Shown here one piece after another: positions 18,717 to 27,281 of a stretch of 64,000 nt of DNA. The notes below the pieces were generated by a model. The model worked only from the letters and a program-made list of their open reading frames with translations. It did no database searches and had not been told where the DNA came from. The first letter of the stretch is position 1. Every line of letters starts with the position of its first letter. This DNA comes from Hydrogenophaga sp. GTDB lineage: Bacteria > Pseudomonadota > Gammaproteobacteria > Burkholderiales > Burkholderiaceae_C. A program made the position numbers and the translations under genes. Where the stretch lies: positions 29,150 to 93,149 of the forward strand of contig JAABQG010000002.1 in the NCBI GenBank assembly GCA_011391595.1, read 5' to 3'.

Positions 18717-18734
18717 TGGTCAAATAGGCCTCTC

Positions 18735-18774
18735 CCCAGCGTCAAATGGTCGCTGACAGCTACAGAAGTAATAG
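18735..18774 (+). repeat. dispersed GCTAT-N8-TAGC repeat, copy 2
   Basis: CCCAGCGTCAAATGGTCGCT followed by a degenerate core GCTACAGAAGTAATAGT. It ends four bases before the start codon of the pseudouridine synthase gene, so it forms that gene's 5' leader. Confidence 0.75.
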
Positions 18775-18777
18775 TTG

Positions 18778-19725
18778 ATGACGATGCAAAAACCACCCGC
18801 GCGCACGCCTGTCGTGCCGGCCCCCGCGGCATCCGGTCCCTCCGGCGCCGTCCGGCGCGCACCCCTGCCGGCAGGCACCGTCACGCGAGTGGCCGGCCCC
18901 ACCGACACGATCCGCCTGAACAAGCGCATGGCCGAGCGCGGGCTTTGCTCCCGCCGCGAGGCCGACGACTGGATTGCCAAGGGCTGGGTCAAGGTCAATG
19001 GCGAGGTCGCGCCCATGGGGCTGCAGGTCAAGCCGACCGACCGCATCGAGATCGACAAAAAGGCCGAAGGCCAGCAGGCCACGCAGGTCACCATCCTGCT
19101 CAACAAGCCGATGGGCTATGTCAGTGGCCAGGCGGAGGACGGCCACGAGCCCGCCGTGACGCTGTTCACCGCGCAAAACCGCTGGCGTGACGACAATGCG
19201 CGCTTCTTTTTCCACCCCTCGCAGCTGCGCGGCCTGGCGCCGGCCGGGCGGCTCGACATCGACTCCATCGGCCTGCTCGTGCTCACGCAGGACGGACGGG
19301 TGGCGCGCCAGTTGATCGGCGAGGACTCGGTGATGGAGAAGGAATATTTGGTGCGCGTGAGCTACCTGGGCACCGGCGAACCCACGCGCGGCAGTGACGA
19401 GCGCCCCGGCGCGCTGCGCACCATCCATGAGAACGACCCCGTGACCACCAATGTGCAGGCCGTGTTCCCACCCGCGATGCTGGCGCGCCTGCGCCACGGC
19501 CTCTCCCTTGACGGCCAGGCGCTCAAGCCCGCCCAGGTCGATTGGCAAAACCCCGAGCAGCTGCGCTTTGTGCTGACCGAGGGCAAGAAACGTCAGATCC
19601 GCCGCATGTGCGAACTGGTCGGCCTGAAGGTCGTGGGGCTCAAGCGCGTGCGCATCGGGCGCGTGATGCTGGGCAAGCTGCCGGTGGGGCAGTGGCGCTA
19701 CCTGGCGCCGCATGAGCGGTTCTGA
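18778..19725 (+). CDS. rluF: RluF-like 23S rRNA pseudouridine synthase
   Basis: A 315-residue RNA-modifying enzyme. After a proline/alanine-rich N-terminus comes an S4 RNA-binding domain (RLNKRMAERGLCSRREADDW to about residue 90). The RsuA/RluB/E/F-type catalytic domain follows, with the catalytic aspartate in GRLDIDSIGLLVLTQDG and the C-terminal KKRQIRRMCELVGLKVVGLKR motif. The acidic insert (RWRDDNARFFFHPSQLRGL) fits the RluF subgroup, but RluB/RluE cannot be excluded. The start is one of several clustered codons (TTG 18775, ATG 18778, ATG 18784). The leader is a dispersed-repeat copy and no good Shine-Dalgarno sequence is seen. Confidence 0.85.
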   Translation: MTMQKPPARTPVVPAPAASGPSGAVRRAPLPAGTVTRVAGPTDTIRLNKRMAERGLCSRREADDWIAKGWVKVNGEVAPMGLQVKPTDRIEIDKKAEGQQATQVTILLNKPMGYVSGQAEDGHEPAVTLFTAQNRWRDDNARFFFHPSQLRGLAPAGRLDIDSIGLLVLTQDGRVARQLIGEDSVMEKEYLVRVSYLGTGEPTRGSDERPGALRTIHENDPVTTNVQAVFPPAMLARLRHGLSLDGQALKPAQVDWQNPEQLRFVLTEGKKRQIRRMCELVGLKVVGLKRVRIGRVMLGKLPVGQWRYLAPHERF

Positions 19726-19853
19726 GGGGCGGGCGTGAGGCGGCACGGGGCCAGCGGCACGCCGCGGCTCTGGGGGCCGCTCTCTAACCGGAGTGCCATT
19801 TCCTGCTGAAAATGACCCGTCGGTCCCGGCTCCTGTTCCGCGACGGCCACTCC

Positions 19854-21128
19854 ATGACCAAGAAACCCGCGTCGAAAGACGCACTGCGCCACCTGCGTGC
19901 CTCCGACCTGCGCGGCGTGGCCCAGCTGGCCACCCAGGCCACCCAAGGCGTGACCCGTATCGTCGAGGGCGTGCACCAGTCCGTCTACGACACCATGGGC
20001 GTGCCCGGCGGGCCCGCCACCGGGCAGACGCGGGGCGTGACTGGGCTGGTCTACAAGAGCATCCACGGCGTGACCCAGCTGGTGGGCAAGGCGCTGGATG
20101 TGGCGCTCACCGGGCTGATGCCCCTGCTCGAAGCCGCCGGCACCGCGCAGACCGGCAGCGCGCAACGCGAGACAGTGCTGGCCATCCTGAACGGCGTCAT
20201 GGGCGACCACCTGGTGGCCAGCGGCAACCCGCTGGCCACGCCGATGAGCCTGCGCCACCAGGGCCAGGCGCTGCAATGGGACGTGGAGCCGCGCCCGGCG
20301 AGCCTGGCCGGCGCGCGCGGCAAGGCGCTGGTGCTGATCCACGGCCTGTGCATGAACGACCTGCAATGGCACACCGAGAAAGACGGCAAGGTGGTCGATC
20401 ACGGCGAGGCGATTGCCGCCGCGCTGGGCTACACCCCCATTCATGTGCGCTACAACACCGGGCTGCACACCTCGCAGAACGGCCACCAGCTCGCGGCTGA
20501 ACTGGAGCAACTGGTGCTGCACTGGCCGGTGCCGCTGGAGGAACTCACGGTGCTGGTCCACAGCATGGGCGGGCTGCTGATCCGCAGCGCGCTGTACTAC
20601 GCGAAGCAGGAAGGGCTGACCTGGCCCGGCCTGCTGAAGAACATCGTCTTCCTGGGCACGCCGCACCACGGCTCGCCGCTGGAGCGCGCCGGCAACTGGG
20701 TGGACACGATCCTGGGCAGCACGCCGTTCACCGCGCCGTTCGCGCGCCTGGGCAAGCTGCGCAGCGCCGGCATCACCGACCTGCGCTATGGCCATGTGCT
20801 CGACGCCGACTGGCAGGGCCATGACCGCTTCCATCGCAAGCCCGACAGCCGGGTGCCGCTGCCTCTGCCCGAGGGCGTGGCCTGCTATGCCGTGGCCGCC
20901 ACGCTGGCCAGCGAGCGCAGCGCCCTGGCCAACCGGCTCACCGGCGACGGGCTGGTGCCGCTGCACAGCGGGCTGGGCGAGCACGACGACCCGGCGCGCT
21001 CGCTGATCTTTGCGAAAGACTCGCAGTGGATCAGCTTCAACACCGGCCACATGGAGCTGCTCAGCCGCCCCGAGGTGACGCAGCAGGTGCTGAAGTGGCT
21101 GACGCCGCCGGTACCACCCGCGCCCTGA
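19854..21128 (+). CDS. alpha/beta hydrolase, lipase/PGAP1-like
   Basis: A 424-residue serine hydrolase. The N-terminal 130 residues are helical with repeated GVxxLVxxxH-type stretches (GVTRIVEGVHQSVYDTMG, GVTGLVYKSIHGVTQLVGKA) and no obvious signal peptide. The hydrolase core starts at KALVLIHGLCMNDLQW. The nucleophile elbow is VHSMGGLLIRSA, FLGTPHHGSPLE is the usual lipase loop, and the late HMELL supplies a candidate catalytic histidine. Reported relatives are triacylglycerol lipase or polyester hydrolase-like proteins; the substrate is unknown. An alternative start 14 codons upstream (19812) has no better ribosome binding site. Confidence 0.8.
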   Translation: MTKKPASKDALRHLRASDLRGVAQLATQATQGVTRIVEGVHQSVYDTMGVPGGPATGQTRGVTGLVYKSIHGVTQLVGKALDVALTGLMPLLEAAGTAQTGSAQRETVLAILNGVMGDHLVASGNPLATPMSLRHQGQALQWDVEPRPASLAGARGKALVLIHGLCMNDLQWHTEKDGKVVDHGEAIAAALGYTPIHVRYNTGLHTSQNGHQLAAELEQLVLHWPVPLEELTVLVHSMGGLLIRSALYYAKQEGLTWPGLLKNIVFLGTPHHGSPLERAGNWVDTILGSTPFTAPFARLGKLRSAGITDLRYGHVLDADWQGHDRFHRKPDSRVPLPLPEGVACYAVAATLASERSALANRLTGDGLVPLHSGLGEHDDPARSLIFAKDSQWISFNTGHMELLSRPEVTQQVLKWLTPPVPPAP

Positions 21129-21210
21129 AGTCACCGGCCGCCGATGGGCGGGGCAGCCCGGGAACTGGACGATACTCGCGGAGTCGCGTTCCCGCTGGAG
21201 ATTGTCCCCG

Positions 21211-22245
21211 ATGAACATTCGCACTTTCAAAACCATAGCGTTCAGTGTCCTTTTGACGCTGGGCTCTGCCACTTTGCAGGCCCAAACCGGCACCGTCAAT
21301 GCCATTTGCAGCACCGACGGCCCCTGGTGCGAACTCGCGGCGAAGGAATTCACGCGCCAGACCGGCATCAAAGTGTTCCAGTCGCACAAGGCCACCGGCG
21401 AGGCGCAGGCCCAGCTGCGCGCCGAGGCCGCCAACCCCAAGACCGACATCTGGTGGGGCGGCACCGGCGACCCGTATTACCAGGCGGCCGAGGTCGGGCT
21501 GCTCGACCCCTACCGGCCGGCCTACCTGGCCGATCTGCATGGCTGGTCCGTGCGCCAGTACGCGATGAGCCAGAACCATGTGGGCGGCTTCTACACCAGC
21601 GCCATCGGTTTCGGCTGGAACGAGGAGGTGCTCAAGAAGAAGAACCTGCCCGCGCCCAAGTGCTGGAAAGACCTGCTGAACCCGATCTACAAGGGCGAGA
21701 TCGAGACCTCGCACCCGGCGTCCAGCGGCACGGCCTACACCATCCTGGCCGGCCTGGTGCAGCTGATGGGCGAGGACGCGGCCTTCGACTACCTCAAGAA
21801 GCTGCACAAGAACATCACCCAGTACACGCGCAGCGGCCAGGCCCAGGCGCGCAGCGTGGGCAAGGGCGAGGTCGGCATCGGCATCAGCTTCATCTTCGGT
21901 TTCGAAAATGAGCGCATCACCAACAAGTTTCCGGTGCAGTCGGTGGCGCCCTGCGAGGGCACCAGCTACGAGATCGGCGGCATCGCGCTGGTCAAGGGTT
22001 CGCGCAACAAGGAAGGCGCCAAGCGCTATTACGACTGGCTCATGAGCCCGGAAGGCCAGCAGATCGGCGCGCGCGCCAACAGCCTCCAGGTGCCGGCCAA
22101 CAAGACCTTCACGCCCGATCCGCGCATCCCCTCGATCGACAAAGTGCGCCTGATCAAGTACGACTTCGAGAAATACGGCAAGGCCGCCGAACGGCGCCGG
22201 CTGGTGGACCGCTGGACCCGCGAAGTGGAGTCCCTGCCGCGATAA
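21211..22245 (+). CDS. ABC transporter substrate-binding protein, iron(III)/AfuA-type
   Basis: A 344-residue periplasmic protein with a signal peptide (TFKTIAFSVLLTLGSATLQAQ). The type 2 binding-protein fold is seen (CSTDGPWCELAAKEFTRQTG, DIWWGGTGDPYYQAAEVG, SSGTAYTILAGLVQLMGEDAA, KGEVGIGISFIFGFE). The family includes receptors for Fe3+, thiamine and phosphonates; the metal-ligating tyrosine pair of classical Fe-binding proteins is not obvious, so the ligand stays open. No permease or ATPase genes are adjacent, so it is an orphan receptor here. GGAG lies 10 bases before the ATG. A strong terminator follows. Confidence 0.85.
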   Translation: MNIRTFKTIAFSVLLTLGSATLQAQTGTVNAICSTDGPWCELAAKEFTRQTGIKVFQSHKATGEAQAQLRAEAANPKTDIWWGGTGDPYYQAAEVGLLDPYRPAYLADLHGWSVRQYAMSQNHVGGFYTSAIGFGWNEEVLKKKNLPAPKCWKDLLNPIYKGEIETSHPASSGTAYTILAGLVQLMGEDAAFDYLKKLHKNITQYTRSGQAQARSVGKGEVGIGISFIFGFENERITNKFPVQSVAPCEGTSYEIGGIALVKGSRNKEGAKRYYDWLMSPEGQQIGARANSLQVPANKTFTPDPRIPSIDKVRLIKYDFEKYGKAAERRRLVDRWTREVESLPR

Positions 22246-22266
22246 TCAGCGCTTGAAACCCGTGGC

Positions 22267-22298
22267 AACGCCCCTAGATAAAGGGGCGTTCGTTTTTT
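22267..22298 (+). terminator. Rho-independent terminator
   Basis: Perfect 9-base stem AACGCCCCT / AGGGGCGTT with a short loop, followed by CGTTTTTT, between the binding-protein gene and htpG. Confidence 0.92.
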
Positions 22299-22320
22299 CA
22301 CTCCCCCAATTCTGAAGACC

Positions 22321-24306
22321 ATGACCAAGCAAACCCTTTCCTTCCAGGCCGAAGTGGCCCAGCTGCTGCACCTGGTGACCCATTCGCTGTACTCGAACAA
22401 GGAAATTTTCCTGCGCGAGCTGATCTCCAACGCGTCGGACGCCTGCGACAAGCTGCGCTTCGAGGCCATCAACGACGGCGGCCTGTACGAGGGCGACACC
22501 GAACTGAAGGTGAAGCTCGCCTTTGACAAGGACGCGAAAACGCTGACCATCACCGACAACGGCATCGGCATGAGCGCCCAGGAAGCCATCGACCACCTCG
22601 GCACCATCGCCAAGAGCGGCACCAAGGACTTCGTGAGCAAGCTCAGCGGCGACCAGAAGGCCGACTCCCAGCTCATCGGCCAGTTCGGCGTGGGCTTTTA
22701 CTCCGGCTTCATCGTGGCCGACAAGATCACCGTCGAGTCCCGCCGCGCCGGCATGAAGGAGACTGAAGGCGTGCGCTGGACCAGCGGCGGCGCCGGCGAC
22801 TTCGAAGTCGAAACGATTACCCGCGCCGAGCGCGGCACCAGCGTCATCCTGCACCTGCGCGACGACGCGATGGACTACGCCAGCAGCTGGAAGCTCAAGG
22901 ACATCGTCAACAAGTACTCCGACCACATCAGCCTGCCCATCGTGATGGAAAAGGAAGAGTGGAAAGACGGCGAGCTGATCACCCCGGGGGACGAGGCCGG
23001 CGGCCGCGAGCCCGGCGGCATGGTCAAGACCGGCGAGTGGGAAACCATCAACCAGGCTTCGGCCCTGTGGACGCGCCCCAAGAAAGACATCAGCGACGAG
23101 CAGTACACCGAGTTCTACAAAGCCATCAGCCACGACTTCGAGGCCCCGCTGACCTGGACGCACAACCGCGTCGAAGGCAGCACCGAATACACCCAGCTGC
23201 TCTACATCCCGGCCAAGGCGCCGATGGACCTGTGGAATCGCGACAAGAAGGCCGGCATCAAGCTCTACGTCAAGCGCGTCTTCATCATGGACGACGCCGA
23301 GGCGCTGCTGCCCACCTACCTGCGCTTCGTCAAGGGCGTGGTCGACTCCAATGATCTGCCGCTCAACGTCAGCCGCGAGCTGCTGCAGGAAAGCCGCGAC
23401 GTGAAGGCGATCCGCGACGGCTGCGCCAAGCGCGTGCTCTCCATGCTGGAAGACCTGGCCAAGCACGACAAGCTGCCTGAGCCCGCTGCCCCGGCTGAAG
23501 GCGAGGCAGCGGTCACGGACGTGGTGAGCGAGGAAGACAAGGCGGCCGTAGGAAAGTACACCAAGTTCTACGCCGAATTCGGCGCGGTCCTGAAGGAAGG
23601 CCTGGGCGAGGACTTCGCCAACAAGGAGCGCCTGGCGAAATTGCTGCGCTTTGCCTCGACCTCGTCCGATACGGTGAGCGTGTCGCTGGCCGACTACAAG
23701 GCGCGCATGAAGGAGGGCCAGGACGCGATCTACTACATCACCGCCGACACCTTGGCCGGCGCCAGGAACAGCCCGCAGCTCGAAGTGTTCAAGAAGAAGG
23801 GCATCGAAGTCCTGCTCATGACCGACCGCGTGGACGAGTGGGCGCTGAACTTCCTCAACGAGTTCGACGGCACGCCGATGCAGTCCGTCGCCAAGGGCGC
23901 GGTCGACCTGGGCAAGCTGCAAGACGAGACCGAGAAGAAGGCCGCCGAAGAGGCCGCCGAGACGCTGAAACCGCTGCTGGCCAAGCTCAAGGAAGCGCTC
24001 AAGGGCAAGGCCGAGGACGTGCGCCTGACCAGCCGCCTGGTGGACAGCCCCGCCTGCCTGGTAGTGCAGGACGCCGGCATGAGCATGCAGCTCGCGCGCA
24101 TGCTCAAGCAGGCCGGGCAGGCCGCGCCGGAGGTCAAGCCCGTGCTGGAAGTCAACGCCGAGCACGCGCTGGTCAAGAAGCTCGACGGCAGCGTGCACAT
24201 CAACGATCTGGCGCACATCCTGTTCGACCAGGCGCTGATCGCAGAGGGCGGGCTGCCGGAAGACCCTGCCGCCTATGTGAAGCGGGTGAACGCGCTGCTG
24301 GCCTGA
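22321..24306 (+). CDS. htpG: molecular chaperone HtpG (Hsp90)
   Basis: A 661-residue bacterial Hsp90. N-terminal GHKL ATPase domain: [50 protein letters not shown]. Middle domain: [45 protein letters not shown]. The C-terminal dimerisation domain ends [13 protein letters not shown]. Cytosolic ATP-dependent folding and stress protein. The length is slightly above the E. coli protein because of an alanine-rich insert (around [16 protein letters not shown]). I saw no sigma-32 promoter; the gene directly follows a terminator. Confidence 0.97.
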   Translation: MTKQTLSFQAEVAQLLHLVTHSLYSNKEIFLRELISNASDACDKLRFEAINDGGLYEGDTELKVKLAFDKDAKTLTITDNGIGMSAQEAIDHLGTIAKSGTKDFVSKLSGDQKADSQLIGQFGVGFYSGFIVADKITVESRRAGMKETEGVRWTSGGAGDFEVETITRAERGTSVILHLRDDAMDYASSWKLKDIVNKYSDHISLPIVMEKEEWKDGELITPGDEAGGREPGGMVKTGEWETINQASALWTRPKKDISDEQYTEFYKAISHDFEAPLTWTHNRVEGSTEYTQLLYIPAKAPMDLWNRDKKAGIKLYVKRVFIMDDAEALLPTYLRFVKGVVDSNDLPLNVSRELLQESRDVKAIRDGCAKRVLSMLEDLAKHDKLPEPAAPAEGEAAVTDVVSEEDKAAVGKYTKFYAEFGAVLKEGLGEDFANKERLAKLLRFASTSSDTVSVSLADYKARMKEGQDAIYYITADTLAGARNSPQLEVFKKKGIEVLLMTDRVDEWALNFLNEFDGTPMQSVAKGAVDLGKLQDETEKKAAEEAAETLKPLLAKLKEALKGKAEDVRLTSRLVDSPACLVVQDAGMSMQLARMLKQAGQAAPEVKPVLEVNAEHALVKKLDGSVHINDLAHILFDQALIAEGGLPEDPAAYVKRVNALLA

Positions 24307-24323
24307 GCCTCGCGGCCGTACTC

Positions 24324-24356
24324 CATTCCAGCCGGCGTCTAGACGGCCGGCTGAAT
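24324..24356. terminator. hairpin between convergent genes, possible terminator
   Basis: A stem with CAGCCGGC pairing GCCGGCTG (extended by CATTC/GAATG) lies 18 bases after htpG. There is no run of T on either side, so termination is only likely, not certain. Confidence 0.5.
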
Positions 24357-24413
24357 GGCGTGCGCCGGGTCAAAAGCCGGTTAGGGCTGAAAATTCAAGA
24401 AAAACAGGCTTAT

Positions 24414-24450
24414 CCCAGCGTCAGATGGTCATCATCCGCTATTGATTGAG
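24414..24450 (+). repeat. dispersed GCTAT-N8-TAGC repeat, copy 3
   Basis: CCCAGCGTCAGATGGTCATC followed by degenerate core GCTATTGATTGAGGAGT, between the convergent htpG and pldA genes. Confidence 0.7.
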
Positions 24451-24462
24451 GAGTATTCTGGC

Positions 24463-25557
24463 TCACCGCCACTGCGTCAACGACACGCCAATTCCCACGC
24501 CGGTGTTGCGGAAGTTGTAGTTCTGCAGCGAGTCGTTCCAGCCGTAGAAGCCCTGGACGTAGCCGTGCAGCTGGCCATAGAGCGGGAACGCCCAGTCGGC
24601 CTGAATTGAGGTGCGGGAGGGCGTGTTCGCGCTGTTCTTCAGGTTGTTGCGTAGGGTGGCCGAGAAAACATTGGCACCGTAGGGCAGCACCGCCTGCACT
24701 TCGAGCCGGCCTGCGTAGTCGCCCACGTCGGCATTGTTGTCGGTATTGCCGGTCTCCGGAATTCGCCACCACGGTTTGATGAGCACGCTCAGGTCGCCGG
24801 CGGCCAGCCCGAAGGTCGCATAGACCCGGTTCCACGACCGCGAGAGTGGATCGTTCTGCCCGTTGGACTGGTGCGAGAGGCCGAGGTTGAGCATGCGCCA
24901 CTGCAGCCACTCCGGTCCGACCTTGAGGGGCAGGGTCAACCAGGCCTCGGGCTGGAAATCCGTCTCGCGGAAGGGGCGCGAATTTTTTCCGTCGTAGACC
25001 TGCCAGTAGGTCTGCTGGGTGTACGCCGCCCACAGATCGAGCGGGGTGTCGAAGATGTCCTGCCAGAGCTTGGTCTTGGCACTGATCTGGAACTTGGCGT
25101 CGCCATGCATGTAGTCCTCCTGCCCCGTCGCGCAGTTCTGCGGATTGGGCGAGCAGGGGTTCGGATTGGTGTCCTTGCGCCAGTTCCCCACCATCACGTA
25201 CGTGGGTTGATACGCCTTGATCTTGAAGACGCCGTCCTTGGTGCCCTGTTCGAGTTCCCAACGCTCGGCGAAGGTCTGCGGTGTGTAAGTGCCGCCGGTC
25301 CACCAGTTGCGCGTCGTTGGAGCGGGTATGGGCGGCGGGCTTGCAGCCACCATCACCGGGGCAGGACCCGGGGCTGACGCGGTTACCGCAGCCCACGGCG
25401 CAGGCCGGCCGGCGGCCCGGTCGTAACAGGCCAGCCGGGACCCGTCGTCGTCGAGGGTGCGACAGGCTGCGGCCTCGTCGGCGGCCATGGTCGTGGCCGG
25501 GGTCGCGAGGGAAGCCAGGACGGCGAGTATCGCAAAGGCGGAGCTGGAATGCTTCAT
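24463..25557 (-). CDS. pldA: outer-membrane phospholipase A (OMPLA)
   Basis: A 364-residue outer-membrane beta-barrel hydrolase that cleaves phospholipids misplaced in the outer leaflet. The signal peptide ends around TTMAADE. The catalytic block GLSHQSNGQNDPLSRSWNRV supplies His, Ser and Asn of the OMPLA triad, and the barrel ends in an aromatic/basic C-terminus (SLTQWR). The N-terminal extension has a short cysteine pair (CRTLDDDGSRLACYDRAAG) like that in other betaproteobacterial homologues. Start MKHSSSAF chosen; MAMKHSS with a GTG or ATG two codons earlier is possible. Convergent with htpG. Confidence 0.92.
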   Translation of the reverse strand: MKHSSSAFAILAVLASLATPATTMAADEAAACRTLDDDGSRLACYDRAAGRPAPWAAVTASAPGPAPVMVAASPPPIPAPTTRNWWTGGTYTPQTFAERWELEQGTKDGVFKIKAYQPTYVMVGNWRKDTNPNPCSPNPQNCATGQEDYMHGDAKFQISAKTKLWQDIFDTPLDLWAAYTQQTYWQVYDGKNSRPFRETDFQPEAWLTLPLKVGPEWLQWRMLNLGLSHQSNGQNDPLSRSWNRVYATFGLAAGDLSVLIKPWWRIPETGNTDNNADVGDYAGRLEVQAVLPYGANVFSATLRNNLKNSANTPSRTSIQADWAFPLYGQLHGYVQGFYGWNDSLQNYNFRNTGVGIGVSLTQWR

Positions 25558-25877
25558 GGCCACAGACGGAAAAGGTTGACGGGACGACGGACGCGCCAGT
25601 GGCGCGACCGAGATTCAGGATGGGCCCCATCCTCGGTCAGCAGGCGCCCATCGTCTGTGGGCTGGCGCACACAGTGGGATGGATGCCGCAACGAGGGCGC
25701 GCCCAGGCCGCTGGCGTGGGTCGCAGCGGTCACGACGGGTCTGTCGTGATGATTTACAAGAAGTTCTGGCCATTTCCCAGCGTCAAATGGTCATTAATAG
25801 CTATGAATAAGAGAGCAAATCTCGCGTCGTGCTTTGGCGTCCGAGCCGCCGCATCCGGCGCGCCTTACCATCACGCC
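25558..25877. other. intergenic region, divergent pldA / moxR-type genes
   Basis: About 320 bases holding the promoters of pldA (leftward) and of the AAA ATPase gene (rightward). The only structure I see is dispersed-repeat copy 4 at 25776..25810; no clear palindromic operator or RNA gene. Confidence 0.6.
25776..25810 (+). repeat. dispersed GCTAT-N8-TAGC repeat, copy 4
   Basis: CCCAGCGTCAAATGGTCATT then AATA and core GCTATGAATAAGAGAGC, about 65 bases before the AAA ATPase start. Confidence 0.75.
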
Positions 25878-27266
25878 ATGGACACCCGGACCCTTCAGGA
25901 CTGCCTCGCCGATCTCGACCGTGACCTGCTGCAGCGCGACGCTGCCGTGCGGGTGCTGCTGCTGGGGGCGCTGGCGGGCGAGCATGTGCTGCTGATCGGC
26001 CCGCCCGGCACGGCCAAGAGCGAGCTGGCGCGGCGCCTGCACCGGGTGTTCACCGGCGCGAGCTATTTCGAGCGGCTGCTGACGCGCTTTTCCGTGCCCG
26101 AGGAGCTGTTCGGCCCGCTCTCGCTCAAGGCGCTGGAGGACGACCGCTACGAGCGGCTCACCGACGGCTTCCTGCCCACGGCGCAGGTGGCGTTCCTCGA
26201 CGAGGTGTTCAAGGCGAATTCGGCGATCCTCAATGCGCTGCTCACGCTGCTCAACGAGCGCGAGTTCGACAACGGCAGCGGTCGCGTGGCTGTGCCGCTG
26301 ATCACCGTGGTCGGTGCCACCAACGAGGTGCCGGACGACGACGCGCTGCACGCCTTCTATGACCGTTTCGCTCTGCGCGTGCCGGTGGAGCCGGTGGGCG
26401 ACGACCAGTTCACGGCCTTGCTGCAACTGCCCGCCACGCTGGCGCAGCCGGAGCCGCGCCTGTCCCAGCCCGAACTGGAACGATTGCGCGCGCACGCGGC
26501 AGGCATGGGCCTGCCACCCGACGTGCTGAGCCTGCTGGTGCAGGCCAGGGCAGCGTGCGTGGCGCAGCAGATTGCCGTGTCGGACCGGCGCTGGCGCAAG
26601 CTGGTCGGCCTGATGCAGGTGCAGGCGGCCAGCCGCAAGCCCGGCCATGGCGACACCGAGGCGGGCGCGGGTGTGGTGAGTGCCTGGGACCTGTGGCTGC
26701 TGCCCTATGTGCTGGCGGCGCAGCCGGCGCAGGTCGCGGGCCTGCGGCAGTGGTTCATGGAGCAGGTCGCGCTGGCCGTGCCCGCGGACGTGCAATGGCT
26801 GACCCGGGCCGTGGAGGCGTTCGGGAAACAACTGGAGATTGAAGCGTCGGCGCCGCAGTCGGCGGGCGACGACAGCGCCGGCAAGCTGGCGCTGGCGCGC
26901 GCCATCGCCGGGCCGCTGGCGCAGGACAGCGCGCAGGGGCTGGTGCGGTTGGTGTCGGAGCGCGCGCACCGGCGCTACAGCGCGCTGCATGTGGCCACGC
27001 GCGTGGCGCAGGTCGACGAGGCCCGGGAGCGTGCCGCATCGGCGCGGGCAGCCGTGGTGAGCACCGGGCAGGCGGTGATGGCCCAGGCCCGCGCCCACCT
27101 GTGGTTGCCCCCCAGCTGGCGCGATGCCATCGAGGCGGTCCATCACGACAATGCGCAGCGGCTGGGCGCTCTTGTGGCCGCGCTGGACGATCTGCGCGAA
27201 GGTTTTGCCACACTGCCGGTCGACGCGGCACTGGCCGGCGAAGCACCGGCGCCGGTGGCGGCCTGA
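25878..27266 (+). CDS. MoxR-family AAA+ ATPase, RavA-like
   Basis: A 462-residue AAA+ ATPase. Walker A is IGPPGTAKSELARRL, Walker B is VAFLDEVFKANSAILNALL, sensor 1 is VVGATNEVPDDDALHAFYDRF. Residues beyond about 300 form the extended region seen in RavA-like proteins. It pairs with the VWA protein encoded 15 bases downstream. Such MoxR/VWA couples act as chaperones for assembling or inserting cofactors into protein complexes; in E. coli RavA/ViaA interacts with respiratory enzymes. The start MDTRTLQDCLADLDRDL is taken from motif alignment; the frame stays open far upstream. Confidence 0.88.
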   Translation: MDTRTLQDCLADLDRDLLQRDAAVRVLLLGALAGEHVLLIGPPGTAKSELARRLHRVFTGASYFERLLTRFSVPEELFGPLSLKALEDDRYERLTDGFLPTAQVAFLDEVFKANSAILNALLTLLNEREFDNGSGRVAVPLITVVGATNEVPDDDALHAFYDRFALRVPVEPVGDDQFTALLQLPATLAQPEPRLSQPELERLRAHAAGMGLPPDVLSLLVQARAACVAQQIAVSDRRWRKLVGLMQVQAASRKPGHGDTEAGAGVVSAWDLWLLPYVLAAQPAQVAGLRQWFMEQVALAVPADVQWLTRAVEAFGKQLEIEASAPQSAGDDSAGKLALARAIAGPLAQDSAQGLVRLVSERAHRRYSALHVATRVAQVDEARERAASARAAVVSTGQAVMAQARAHLWLPPSWRDAIEAVHHDNAQRLGALVAALDDLREGFATLPVDAALAGEAPAPVAA

Positions 27267-27281
27267 GAAGGCTGCGCTGCC

